The notes under the pieces were generated by a model. The model worked only from the letters and a program-made list of their open reading frames with translations. It made no database searches and was not told where the DNA came from. From assembly GCA_938022235.1 (NCBI GenBank), contig CALIEL010000040.1, positions 1 to 28,853 of the forward strand: a stretch of DNA of 28,853 nt. Reading direction: 5' to 3'. This document shows, piece by piece, positions 16,187 through 23,827 of the stretch. How positions within the stretch are numbered: the first letter of the stretch is position 1; the number at the start of each line of letters is the position of its first letter. This DNA is from Oribacterium parvum. Lineage in GTDB: Bacteria > Bacillota > Clostridia > Lachnospirales > Lachnospiraceae. The position numbers were made by a program, and so were the translations under genes.

Positions 16187-18076
16187 TTATTGTTTTTGCA
16201 CTGCTCCATTCACTACCCATCTTCCTTCCGCATCCACTGCATAGCCATCGGGGGTAGTGGTGTTTCTATAGAGAGCACCCTCATTCTGTCCTTGCGGGTC
16301 TAAGTAGTAGCAGTTTCCATCAATCCACTGCCAACCGGTGAGCATTCTACCCTTCCATCCGTCAGAGTTTGGGAAGAGGTAGTATTTACTACCGTTTACC
16401 TCTATCCAGCCTGTAGTCATATAGCCGGAATCCAGGAAATAGTACCAGTAAGACTTTCCATTATAGGCTTCATAGCCCCAGCTGTTCTTCGGATAGCTTC
16501 CGTCCGCTCTTTTGTACCACCAGCCCTTTTCATCCTGTATCCACTGTCCTCCGGATAAAGAACGATCTACACCAAGTACCTGTCCTGAAAAGCTACTGCT
16601 TACTTTAAAGCTTCCGGAACCACCACCGGAACTTCCTCCTGAGCTAGCGGAGCCACCACTTGATCCACCGGAACTACTGGAGACAGCTTTAGAGGCAGAA
16701 CCGGAATTGCCTGTATTGCCGGAATGATTTTCTTTCTTCTCTACTTTTACCGCATCGAAGAAAGGGGAAGTTATTCTTGTAATGGTTGATATATTATGAT
16801 CGGGGATAACCCTACGGACTTCATAGGGCTCATTATTGACATAAATCTCTGTACCTTGGCCATAAGTATCATCAGTTTCCGACACTAAGAAACGATAGTT
16901 ATCCACTGTATAATAAGGCTGTATTACATATAGTACCTTATAACGGCCTTCCGGAAAAATTCTGTCTTCTTCCTGCGTAAACCTGAGATTTCCGTTTTTT
17001 CCCGCTTCATTCGGATAGCTTTCCAAATAGAGTTTATACTGATCCAGGTTTTTGGGAAAATCATTACGAAAATTCATAAGAAAAGGCTGTGGCAAATCCT
17101 TAGGCAGAAGCTCTGTACCATCTTTTAAGACAATCTTCTCCACTTGAAGTGTTGCCCTCTTCGTAGTATCGCCCGCCTTAACATTATGGATGTCAAAGCT
17201 GGAACGGAGATATACTTTCGCCATAATCTTTGCTTCCTTCACGGTAAAAGTTTCGCTTTCAAAGGTATAATATCTATACTTTGCATCTGCCGGTCTCGTA
17301 ACTTTCAAATTTTCTTGATGATATGTATGTTCCCCTTTCTGATAAAAATAACTTTCATACATAGAAACTATTGTATAAGCAAATTTACCATCTCCATCCT
17401 GTTCGGCTATTGGTAAAATATAAAATTGGCTCTTCTTTCCTTCAGCAAGTGTATATACATAGTGATACTCTCCAGGGGTAAAGTAGTTGAGATTGTACGG
17501 TACCCACTGACCATTTACTTTCTTTTCAACTTCCCTCTCCGGGAGAATTTTATAAAGATCCGGGCTTGGATTATGGATGACTCCAGGCTCATTTCCTCTT
17601 AAAACGACACCTCTTACGTTTACTTTTTTATCTCGATGCACTTTCATATGATCTCTTGCGGGAAAATCCCAATCTTCAAATGAAACTTGCAAAGTTACAA
17701 TCTTATTATCAAGTGGTTTTGTCACTGCAGCACTTCTAAACCCTGAATATCCGGAGGTTACCGGAGCAAAATCTGTCCCTCTTATATCTTCTGTAGAGTC
17801 CTCTGTAGACTCACTCTTTCGCTCAGCAAGTTCCTCTGAGTCTTCTGCATCAGTAGTCGACACTTCTTCCTCTATGGACACAGTTTTCCCTTCCACAGCA
17901 GTCTCTTCCGGAAAATCGTCTAATCCTTCTACAGTTCCTGCTGTTTCAGCAGTTTTTTCTACCTCCGGAACGTAAGTATCCTTATTGTCTAAAATATCCG
18001 CATAGCTTGCAGGGGCAAAGAGCCCTGTGCAAAGCACCGCACTAAGTCCTAAAGCCAGCATGTTTTTTCTTCTCAT
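16187..18076 (-). CDS. Secreted protein with choline-binding-type wall repeats, paralog B
   Basis: 629 residues with the same order as its neighbour: signal peptide MRRKNMLALGLSAVLCTGLF... ending ASYA (about residue 26), acidic Ser/Thr/Glu stretch, two related beta-rich domains (about 118-270 and 275-445), Gly/Ser linker (about 450-487), choline-binding-type repeats (about 505-629). The two central domains resemble each other in layout: VRGVVLRGNE with FTPGEYHYVYTL in the first, VEKIVLKDGTE with FPEGRYKVLYVI in the second, so each protein itself looks internally duplicated. ATG 18074-18076 is 8 nt after AAGGA. The first domain differs most between the paralogs, while the second and the wall repeats are almost identical. 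Role unknown; a wall-associated partner of the pilus or giant protein is inference from position. Confidence 0.9.
   Translation of the reverse strand: MRRKNMLALGLSAVLCTGLFAPASYADILDNKDTYVPEVEKTAETAGTVEGLDDFPEETAVEGKTVSIEEEVSTTDAEDSEELAERKSESTEDSTEDIRGTDFAPVTSGYSGFRSAAVTKPLDNKIVTLQVSFEDWDFPARDHMKVHRDKKVNVRGVVLRGNEPGVIHNPSPDLYKILPEREVEKKVNGQWVPYNLNYFTPGEYHYVYTLAEGKKSQFYILPIAEQDGDGKFAYTIVSMYESYFYQKGEHTYHQENLKVTRPADAKYRYYTFESETFTVKEAKIMAKVYLRSSFDIHNVKAGDTTKRATLQVEKIVLKDGTELLPKDLPQPFLMNFRNDFPKNLDQYKLYLESYPNEAGKNGNLRFTQEEDRIFPEGRYKVLYVIQPYYTVDNYRFLVSETDDTYGQGTEIYVNNEPYEVRRVIPDHNISTITRITSPFFDAVKVEKKENHSGNTGNSGSASKAVSSSSGGSSGGSASSGGSSGGGSGSFKVSSSFSGQVLGVDRSLSGGQWIQDEKGWWYKRADGSYPKNSWGYEAYNGKSYWYYFLDSGYMTTGWIEVNGSKYYLFPNSDGWKGRMLTGWQWIDGNCYYLDPQGQNEGALYRNTTTPDGYAVDAEGRWVVNGAVQKQ
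16281..16552. repeat. 272-bp block identical to 14292-14563
   Basis: Second copy of the identical block encoding the wall-binding repeats. Confidence 0.85.
16983..17319. repeat. 337-bp block identical to 15003-15339
   Basis: Second copy of the identical block encoding the second central domain. Confidence 0.88.
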
Positions 18077-18205
18077 CTTGTTTATCCTTTTTCCCTGTTA
18101 TTTTCCAATGTATTCTTACACTATATTTTTCTCTTTAGGAGAATCTTTTACTTCTTTCTATAACAAACTATAAAGCTCTATCCAAATCTATAATGATTCT
18201 GTTTC

Positions 18206-18300
18206 CATACTTATTTTCATACTTATTTTCATACTTATTTTCATACGTACTTTTATACTTATTTTTATATTTATTTCTATACATATCTCTATACATATTG
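18206..18300. repeat. 12-bp tandem repeat array, AT-rich
   Basis: Three exact copies of catacttatttt (18206-18241) are followed by about five decaying copies with the same 12-bp spacing of ata. It lies upstream of paralog B. The unit is too short and too AT-rich for CRISPR. On the minus strand it gives A4 tracts every 12 bp, which may bend DNA or act as an upstream promoter element. The rest of the gap between 18077 and 18205 shows no gene. Confidence 0.8.
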
Positions 18301-18336
18301 TTGCACTTATTTATACGCTTATTTCTTTATATAGTT

Positions 18337-18535
18337 TCAGGGAAAGGTTAAAATTTCATGGTAGTAGCCTTTCCCTGATGGGAGAAAGACACATTTTCCA
18401 ACAAGATTCCTGTTCAGGCAAATGCTTACTTATCCTGCTATGTCTTCTCCCTGATTGGTGCCTTAAGCTTTACTACGCCTGAACGAAGAGCTTTGCTCTT
18501 TCGATTCTAAGCTTCGTAATCTTTCTTATTGCACC
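18337..18535 (-). ncRNA. Candidate structured RNA between pilin and wall-protein genes
   Basis: Read on the minus strand, about 200 nt contain nested pairings. Stem A: GGTGC/GCACC (18531-18535 with 18457-18461), inside it AAGCTT/AAGCTT (18509-18514 with 18465-18470) and an 8-bp hairpin (18484-18503). Stem B: GGGAGAAGACA with TGTCTTTCTCCC (18441-18451 with 18380-18391, one bulge). Stem C: TCAGGGAAAGG with CCTTTCCCTGA (18368-18378 with 18337-18347). GTTCAGGC in A (18477-18484) can pair with GCCTGAAC in the loop of B (18412-18419), giving an 8-bp pseudoknot. It follows the pilin stop by about 25 nt and could be a 3'UTR element, an independent RNA or a leader of the next gene. I could not match it to a known riboswitch or RNA class. 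Strand is inferred from the neighbouring genes. Confidence 0.5.
18355..18371. repeat. Left arm of 17-bp inverted repeat around the pilin gene
   Basis: Exact reverse complement of 18859-18875. It overlaps stem C of the candidate RNA, mostly in its loop. Confidence 0.9.
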
Positions 18536-18558
18536 CCATATTCAATTTTTCGTTTGGC

Positions 18559-18780
18559 TTAGTTAGCTGTGCTGTTGATGAAGGTAGTTACCTTCTGGCC
18601 TACTAACTCAAGAATGTTCTTTCCTACTGTCTTAAATGCACTTGCTAAGAAAACAGCTACTGCAATAAGAATCAGCATAGAGATGAAGTTTGTGTCTCCG
18701 TTCTCCTCATGGAAGAAACGATCTAAAGCCTTCTCTCCGCGAATTTTGGTTGCTAAAATCATGTCATCAAGTCTGGTCAT
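18559..18780 (-). CDS. Flp1-like type IVb pilin candidate
   Basis: 73 residues. A charged N-terminus (about 1-30) ending HEENGDTN precedes one hydrophobic helix (FISMLILIAVAVFLASAFKTVG, about 32-53) and a short tail, the build of small Flp/Flp1-like pilins of Gram-positive Tad systems. Such pilins are processed by an A24 peptidase, and one is encoded at the right end of the window. The usual Glu five residues after the cut site is not evident here (GDTNF), so the cleavage site is uncertain. The ribosome binding site GAAAGGAG lies 5 nt before the ATG and is strong, as expected for a major subunit. It is set apart from the FHA gene by about 105 bp and followed by a long non-coding stretch. It could alternatively be a small membrane accessory protein. 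Confidence 0.72.
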   Translation of the reverse strand: MTRLDDMILATKIRGEKALDRFFHEENGDTNFISMLILIAVAVFLASAFKTVGKNILELVGQKVTTFINSTAN

Positions 18781-18800
18781 AAAGACTCCTTTCTCTCAGC

Positions 18801-18820
18801 GAGACACCAATTCGGTGCTC
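18801..18820 (-). promoter_or_regulatory. Small hairpin in the pilin leader
   Basis: Minus strand GAGCACC and GGTGTCTC pair around GAATT with one bulge, about 10 nt ahead of the pilin ribosome binding site. It has no T-run and may influence translation or stability of the pilin mRNA. Confidence 0.35.
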
Positions 18821-18858
18821 TTGTGTGATAGTGTTTGATATTTATTTAAAAGTAACCT

Positions 18859-18875
18859 AAGGCTACTACCATGAA
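18859..18875. repeat. Right arm of 17-bp inverted repeat around the pilin gene
   Basis: aaggctactaccatgaa, exact reverse complement of 18355-18371, lying just past the stop codon of the FHA gene. The two arms enclose 487 bp including the whole pilin gene. Confidence 0.9.
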
Positions 18876-18885
18876 CGACTTAGTG

Positions 18886-20559
18886 TTAAAGCAAGAGGAA
18901 CTGGAACTCTTCGTTCCCCAGACGAATGCTTGCCTTGTCCTGTAAGGGAAGTTCCACATTGCTTACGCATTGCTGTCCGTTTAGGAAGCTATGGTTTGTG
19001 GAATTGTTATCTTGCAGAAAATACTGTCCGTTTCTGCTGATAATGTTGGCATGACTTCTACTGATTGCCTCATTGTCATGAATCACATAATCCACAAATT
19101 TTTCTTCTTTTCCCAAGCGGAAAATGTTCCCTGTAATAGGAATCCGCTCTCCGTTCTTAATCCGGAGTAGGTATGGCTGCTTCGGTGTGTCCGGTGCCTT
19201 CGTATAGTTTAATACCGAGGTTTCCTCCCCTCGAAAGCCACTATGCAAAACTGTAGTATCCCCGAAGTTTCTTCCTCCATTTCCCACCGCTTCTTGCGGG
19301 TGGGAGAACAGGGGGCTTGGCTTAGCCGGCTGTAAAGCTCCCTTCGCTACCGAAGGATTGTTCTTCGGGATATTCATTCCGGAACCGACCGGAGGATTGC
19401 TCTTTGGGATATTCATCCCGGCACCGACCGGAGCGCTGACTTTGGGATTTCCTGCGAAGTTTCCTTGGCTATTTACCGGGGCATTGGGCAAGCTTTTTAT
19501 CCCGGACAGATCCTCCCCCGGCTTGTCTTTTCCGGACTCCTTTCCGGGAACCTGGAAGGAAAATCCTCCGGAAGACGGTTTTTTCGCCTTCGGAGCAGCA
19601 GAAGCGGTTTTCGCCTTTCCTCCGGGAAGATTGAGGGAGGCAGCGGATTTTTTCTTTCCGCCCTTCTTTGCCAGTTCAATCTTCTTTAAGGCCTCTTTTC
19701 TTGCCTTCAGCTGTTTCTGCTGTGCCATATATTCCTTGGCTCTGTTGTTGTTGTAATGCTGTAAGAGGTAGAAAAGAGAGATTCTTTCTTCCTTGGGAAT
19801 ATCATCCGGTACAGGAATATCCGGAATGGCTTCCTCCACTGCATTTTCCTGCTTAAGAGCTCCTGCCGGGGATAGGGAGGATTGCTCGAAAAAGCTTGCT
19901 GCCGCTCCCCCTACGGAAGAATTGACAACGGCATTTCCGAACTCAGCTACGCCCTGCTGCAGGCTTTCCTTTGCTGCCGGAGCAAGGGGTGTTCTCCCCT
20001 TCTTTTCTTCCCGTTCCATCTCTGTCAACAGGTTCAAGAAATCCAGTGAAGAAAATACCGGAATACTATTTAAGTAATTCAGGATTCTGGTGACATAGCT
20101 TCCCTCTTCCGGATTCTCAAACTGTGCCTGGAACATTACAGACTTCAGGAATTCTCTCTGATCCTTCTGCTCTTTCTCATTTTCCACCGGAAGACAGATG
20201 CACTCCGTCTCCCCGGTGGATACGTCGGTATAAATCTGGTTCAGATCCAAGAGGATGCAGGCGGGATCCAGCATATATTCCTCTGCGGATACCATGGCTT
20301 CCGTAATCCCCTTGAAAATCCCCATAAAGCTTTGCTTAGTTACCGGCCGGGCAAAGAACTGGTTTGCCGTAATCTTTCCGGTAATGGTGTAGCGGATAAA
20401 ACGCTGTGTATCCATCTGCATATAGTTGGTAGAGGCCAGTCCCTTGGCCTTGTTGCTGGTAAGCATATTCAGACTGATATTGTCCAGCACATCCTCTTCC
20501 TTGAGCTGATAAACCAGAAAACTGCTGGCTCCTTGGTTTTCGTATTTGAATTCTTTCAT
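18886..20559 (-). CDS. DUF6382-FHA domain protein of the pilus locus
   Basis: 557 residues, cytoplasmic by composition. Residues 1 to about 170 resemble the DUF6382 domain that precedes FHA domains in Clostridia pilus loci. A long middle linker includes a Lys-rich helical stretch (about 265-305) and Gly/Pro/Asn-rich repeats (VGAGMNIPKSNPPVGSGMNI). The C-terminal FHA domain (about 462-557) shows FRLGKEE, ISRSHANI and NNSTNHSFLNGQ. FHA domains bind phospho-threonine; the usual Gly-Arg is Gly-Lys here, while the Ser-Arg-x-His motif is intact. It is likely a reader for the Ser/Thr kinase encoded downstream and may tie phosphorylation to pilus assembly. The ATG follows an AAAGGAG site by 7 nt; the TadE-like gene ends 18 nt upstream, so they share a transcript. 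Confidence 0.88.
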   Translation of the reverse strand: MKEFKYENQGASSFLVYQLKEEDVLDNISLNMLTSNKAKGLASTNYMQMDTQRFIRYTITGKITANQFFARPVTKQSFMGIFKGITEAMVSAEEYMLDPACILLDLNQIYTDVSTGETECICLPVENEKEQKDQREFLKSVMFQAQFENPEEGSYVTRILNYLNSIPVFSSLDFLNLLTEMEREEKKGRTPLAPAAKESLQQGVAEFGNAVVNSSVGGAAASFFEQSSLSPAGALKQENAVEEAIPDIPVPDDIPKEERISLFYLLQHYNNNRAKEYMAQQKQLKARKEALKKIELAKKGGKKKSAASLNLPGGKAKTASAAPKAKKPSSGGFSFQVPGKESGKDKPGEDLSGIKSLPNAPVNSQGNFAGNPKVSAPVGAGMNIPKSNPPVGSGMNIPKNNPSVAKGALQPAKPSPLFSHPQEAVGNGGRNFGDTTVLHSGFRGEETSVLNYTKAPDTPKQPYLLRIKNGERIPITGNIFRLGKEEKFVDYVIHDNEAISRSHANIISRNGQYFLQDNNSTNHSFLNGQQCVSNVELPLQDKASIRLGNEEFQFLLL

Positions 20560-20577
20560 ACTATTGCTCCTTTTTGC

Positions 20578-21171
20578 TTACTTTTCTCCCCACATTTTGG
20601 CTTTGGCACTCTGGGTAACATCCATCTTTTTCTTTCCGAACATATCAAACCAGACACCCATTTTATATGTGACGGTAAGGGTAACATCTCCTCCCGAACT
20701 TTCGACCTTGAAGTTCATGCCGTCCAAACCTCTCTCTACCCCGAAGGCTTTCAGTTTTTGATTTGCCTTGGAGTCGCTGGTGTCTCCGGTCAGGTAGGCT
20801 ACAAAACGTCTTTTGGCATCATCATTTCCCATACCCAGGGCGGCACCCATGCCTTTCTTTTTTCCCGCATACCAGTCGTTGGGGCTGGAAAAGTATTTGC
20901 TGGAAAAGAATCTTCTGTAGCCGTCCTGAAGGAGGTCGCTAAGGCTTCCCCAGAAGCCGTTGGCACCGTCCAGGCCCGAGGCAATCTGATTGTTGGCATA
21001 GGAATCCATTCCCAGGCTGGTTGCGGATTGTACCAGTGCGTGTGCGATTTGATTTTGGGCGTTAAACACGAAGAAGAAGCCGTTTAATGCCATAAACAAA
21101 GCGCAAAAGATAGGAAGAATGATGGCTGCTTCTATGGTTACCGAGCCTTTTTCCGTATTCTCTCGTTTCAT
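20578..21171 (-). CDS. TadE-like minor pseudopilin
   Basis: 197 residues. The N-terminus EKGSVTIEAAIILPIFCALF has the TadE/TadG signature: a short basic leader, Gly at the cut site, Glu at +5 and a following hydrophobic helix. It would be processed by the A24 prepilin peptidase and inserted in the pilus base or shaft. The remaining ectodomain is mostly polar, ending in beta-rich VTLTVTYKMGVWFDMFGKKK, as in other TadE proteins. It starts behind GGGAG and sits 17 nt after the DUF5702 gene and 18 nt before the FHA gene, in the same operon. Confidence 0.85.
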   Translation of the reverse strand: MKRENTEKGSVTIEAAIILPIFCALFMALNGFFFVFNAQNQIAHALVQSATSLGMDSYANNQIASGLDGANGFWGSLSDLLQDGYRRFFSSKYFSSPNDWYAGKKKGMGAALGMGNDDAKRRFVAYLTGDTSDSKANQKLKAFGVERGLDGMNFKVESSGGDVTLTVTYKMGVWFDMFGKKKMDVTQSAKAKMWGEK

Positions 21172-21188
21172 CTTTACTCCCTTCTCCT

Positions 21189-23816
21189 TTAATACGCCAA
21201 ATCCTTTTGCTTTTCGAAGGGGAAGCCTCCGGTAAGCGTAGGAGATAAATTCATAAATATATTCAGCTTGTATTTGTTGTCGGAATGTACACTGGTGTAG
21301 GCCTTATTGATGTCGAAATCAAAGTCCTTCTTGTGCTTTTCCTTGGCTTCCAGCTGAATGAGGTTCTGCATCCGGTCTGTATACTGGTCGTAGGGGGTGC
21401 ATAAAATCATCAAAATAGCGCCGTGGGCGGTGTAGTCCAGTGGGAAATAACCCATCTCATTTTTATCATTGGTTTTTCCCGAGCCGTCCTGTCCTCCATG
21501 CTTGGCAGGATCATCATGGTATACGGCTACTTCCGTGCCGGTGGAGCTACCTCCCCCTCGCTCCCTTTCAAACATCCCACCTAAGGTTGATTTCTGTTCA
21601 TCACTCAGATCCAGGATTCCGGCCATGTCTTGTGCCAAATGGGGTAATCCCTTAGTGGAAAGGTACGCCGTGGTCTTGAAAAGCACCTGGGTTCCTCCAT
21701 TTACCAAAATCACCATATCCAGGAAGGGTTCCAGTAAGAGGAAGATGACAGTAGCTACAATTCGTACCGGTCCCAAACCGGAAAGTGCCTTCAGGATATC
21801 CGAGTTAAATACCGCATAGCAATCTACCATCAGGCGAAGCATATAGCCGTCAAAGAAGGCGCCGGCCTGGGCAGTGTACTCGGAGTTGGCACCGGTAAGC
21901 ATATATTCCAGTTCCGCACCCTTAAACATCGGATCCGATCCGGAATTATTCCCTAAAGAGGCGATGTCGCTCATGGCACCCCCTTTTCCGCCCTTATCCG
22001 ATCCGCCTGCCAGGCTAAATACCTTTTGGAAGCTATATCCGGTTAAAGTGGATCCCTTCTTATAGGTCGTTCGATTCGGCAGGTTGTATGCCGCGTAGCC
22101 ATATAAGAGGAAGGCGTGATAATACTCTTGATAGTTCACCAGGAACTTCGCCAGATTGATAAAGTGCTCTGCCATCCAGGTTACCAATCCCGCTAAAAAC
22201 TTTGCCAGATTAATCAAGAAGCTGGCCAATTTTGTAACCATTTTGAAAACATTCGGAATTCCGTAGCAGGCATCCGCAAAATCTATCGCATCCTGTAACA
22301 TCCCTGTAAATCCGGAAGCCGTTAAGAGGGTTGAGGTATCAAAGGAGCTGGTATGGGCTAATAAAGCCGGATTAATATTGGAGTCCAAGCTGTTGTCATA
22401 AAAAATCTTCATATCCATCAGCTTTTGTGCCAATCTTCCGACGGCAATAACTTCCTTGACTCCCTCTTGGTCCGCAGTCGCTGATTTATCTAAAATATCT
22501 ACCAGCTTATCCACATACTTAGCCACGTCCTCCTTAAAGCCCTTCATTTCTATCTTTCCTAAAGGAGCGGAGGATAATTCCGCCATGGAATGACCGGAAG
22601 CGGTGAAGGAGCTCAGGGCAGCGGCCTGATTGTTTAAGCTTGTTTTTTCCGCCTCCACAATGGCATCGATTCCTTTTTGAATCTGTTGATTGGCAAAATC
22701 TTCCGTGGCCTTATGCATTTCCTCAAACCACTTATAGGCATCCGTTCCTATGGTTTCCGCCCCTTCTCCATCAGGAATTTCCCCATCTGCGGCAGTTCCT
22801 GTTGTTGCCACCTCCGTGCTGCCATTCGCCGGTACTGTGGCTACCTCTGTACCGGTGCCGTTGCCTGCTGCAGGAATTGTAGCAATCTCTGTACCTGTGG
22901 AAGCTGCGCTCTCCGTTGCCGCCTCTTTGCTTTCCTCTTTCTTTTTCTTCGTGGCCTCCTTCACTTCACTAAGGTCTTTTTTCACCTTTTCCATCTTTTC
23001 CTTTAAATCCTTGGAGGCATCATAAAGGTTTCCAAGACTGGTGCTAAGCTCCTTCGTAGCGGTAGCCAGCTCTCTGGCCGCTGCATCCGCTGCCGCCTCT
23101 GCGGCGGGAAGACCTTCCTCCTGCCCGCTGTTTCTGATGGATTCAACGGTTTGCATCGCCGTTTGAAAGGCTTGATATTTTGTTTTGTAATTCTGACATT
23201 TCTCCTTGAAGTCCTTCGCCTTCTCCTGAAAATCCTTGACACTGTTAATCATATCCTTGGTGTCATTGGCATAGCCTACCGCCTTGTTCGCCACTTCCGC
23301 TCCGGCGTTCAGCTGCTTCATTCCGGGAAGACCGTCCAGCTTCTTCTTAATACGGTCCAGGTCAAAGCCGTCCCACATGGCCTGTGCCATAACCGTATAT
23401 TCACTGGCCTCATAAATCTGCTGCTTCAGGATAGAGGCACTACCCAGACTATGCTGTCCGGAAGCCTCCATACTCTGTATGCTTGCCCCCTTGCCCAAAG
23501 CATTCATATTGGCATTCATATAGCCCTGGTAAGTAGTATTGATATCATCCTTTTGAGAAATGGAAAGCAAGTCAAAACGCTCTTCCACATAATCATCATA
23601 ATGACCTAAGGTTGAATAGAGGGAGCTTCCCATGACCTCCTTCATTAATTCCTGAATACTTTGAATCCGTGCGTATTCTATGAAAATGAAGGTGGACATC
23701 AATAGCGGAGAAACCACTAAGGCTAAAAAGATGGATAGCATGCCCTTCGTCCCGTTGACTTTCCTTTTCAGAAAATGTCGTATTGCTTTTCTTTTTTCTT
23801 TAAACCATGCTTTCAT
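21189..23816 (-). CDS. Large DUF5702/TadG-like pilus-associated membrane protein
   Basis: 875 residues. A basic N-terminus leads to GTKGMLSIFLALVVSPLLM and FIEYARIQSIQELM, the pattern of DUF5702 proteins that accompany TadE genes in Clostridia, followed by LGHYDDYVEERFDLLSIS. Residues about 150-330 are Lys/Ala/Glu-rich and coiled-coil in character. A Thr/Ala/Gly linker (about 310-350) repeats the motif GTE-(I/V)-AT, and STGTEVA returns near residue 765. Amphipathic stretches at about 535-600 and a strong hydrophobic segment at about 695-720 (VRIVATVIFLLLEPFLDMVIL) suggest further membrane contact. The C-terminal DYTAHGAILMILCTPYDQYTDR region is also typical of the family. It likely organises pilus assembly at the membrane; the exact role is not established. 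It lies between the two TadE-like genes. Confidence 0.85.
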   Translation of the reverse strand: MKAWFKEKRKAIRHFLKRKVNGTKGMLSIFLALVVSPLLMSTFIFIEYARIQSIQELMKEVMGSSLYSTLGHYDDYVEERFDLLSISQKDDINTTYQGYMNANMNALGKGASIQSMEASGQHSLGSASILKQQIYEASEYTVMAQAMWDGFDLDRIKKKLDGLPGMKQLNAGAEVANKAVGYANDTKDMINSVKDFQEKAKDFKEKCQNYKTKYQAFQTAMQTVESIRNSGQEEGLPAAEAAADAAARELATATKELSTSLGNLYDASKDLKEKMEKVKKDLSEVKEATKKKKEESKEAATESAASTGTEIATIPAAGNGTGTEVATVPANGSTEVATTGTAADGEIPDGEGAETIGTDAYKWFEEMHKATEDFANQQIQKGIDAIVEAEKTSLNNQAAALSSFTASGHSMAELSSAPLGKIEMKGFKEDVAKYVDKLVDILDKSATADQEGVKEVIAVGRLAQKLMDMKIFYDNSLDSNINPALLAHTSSFDTSTLLTASGFTGMLQDAIDFADACYGIPNVFKMVTKLASFLINLAKFLAGLVTWMAEHFINLAKFLVNYQEYYHAFLLYGYAAYNLPNRTTYKKGSTLTGYSFQKVFSLAGGSDKGGKGGAMSDIASLGNNSGSDPMFKGAELEYMLTGANSEYTAQAGAFFDGYMLRLMVDCYAVFNSDILKALSGLGPVRIVATVIFLLLEPFLDMVILVNGGTQVLFKTTAYLSTKGLPHLAQDMAGILDLSDEQKSTLGGMFERERGGGSSTGTEVAVYHDDPAKHGGQDGSGKTNDKNEMGYFPLDYTAHGAILMILCTPYDQYTDRMQNLIQLEAKEKHKKDFDFDINKAYTSVHSDNKYKLNIFMNLSPTLTGGFPFEKQKDLAY

Positions 23817-23827
23817 ATTCTTCTCCC

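Noticed and set aside
18206..18300. CRISPR array
   Set aside because: Period is 12 bp with no spacers and no cas genes; a simple AT-rich tandem repeat.
18337..18535. Known riboswitch (c-di-GMP, c-di-AMP, T-box, glycine)
   Set aside because: None of the conserved core sequences of these classes as I know them could be found; the pairing layout is different.
20332..21087. 251-codon plus-strand frame opposite the FHA and TadE genes
   Set aside because: Overlaps two well-supported genes on the other strand and shows no domain; a shadow frame.
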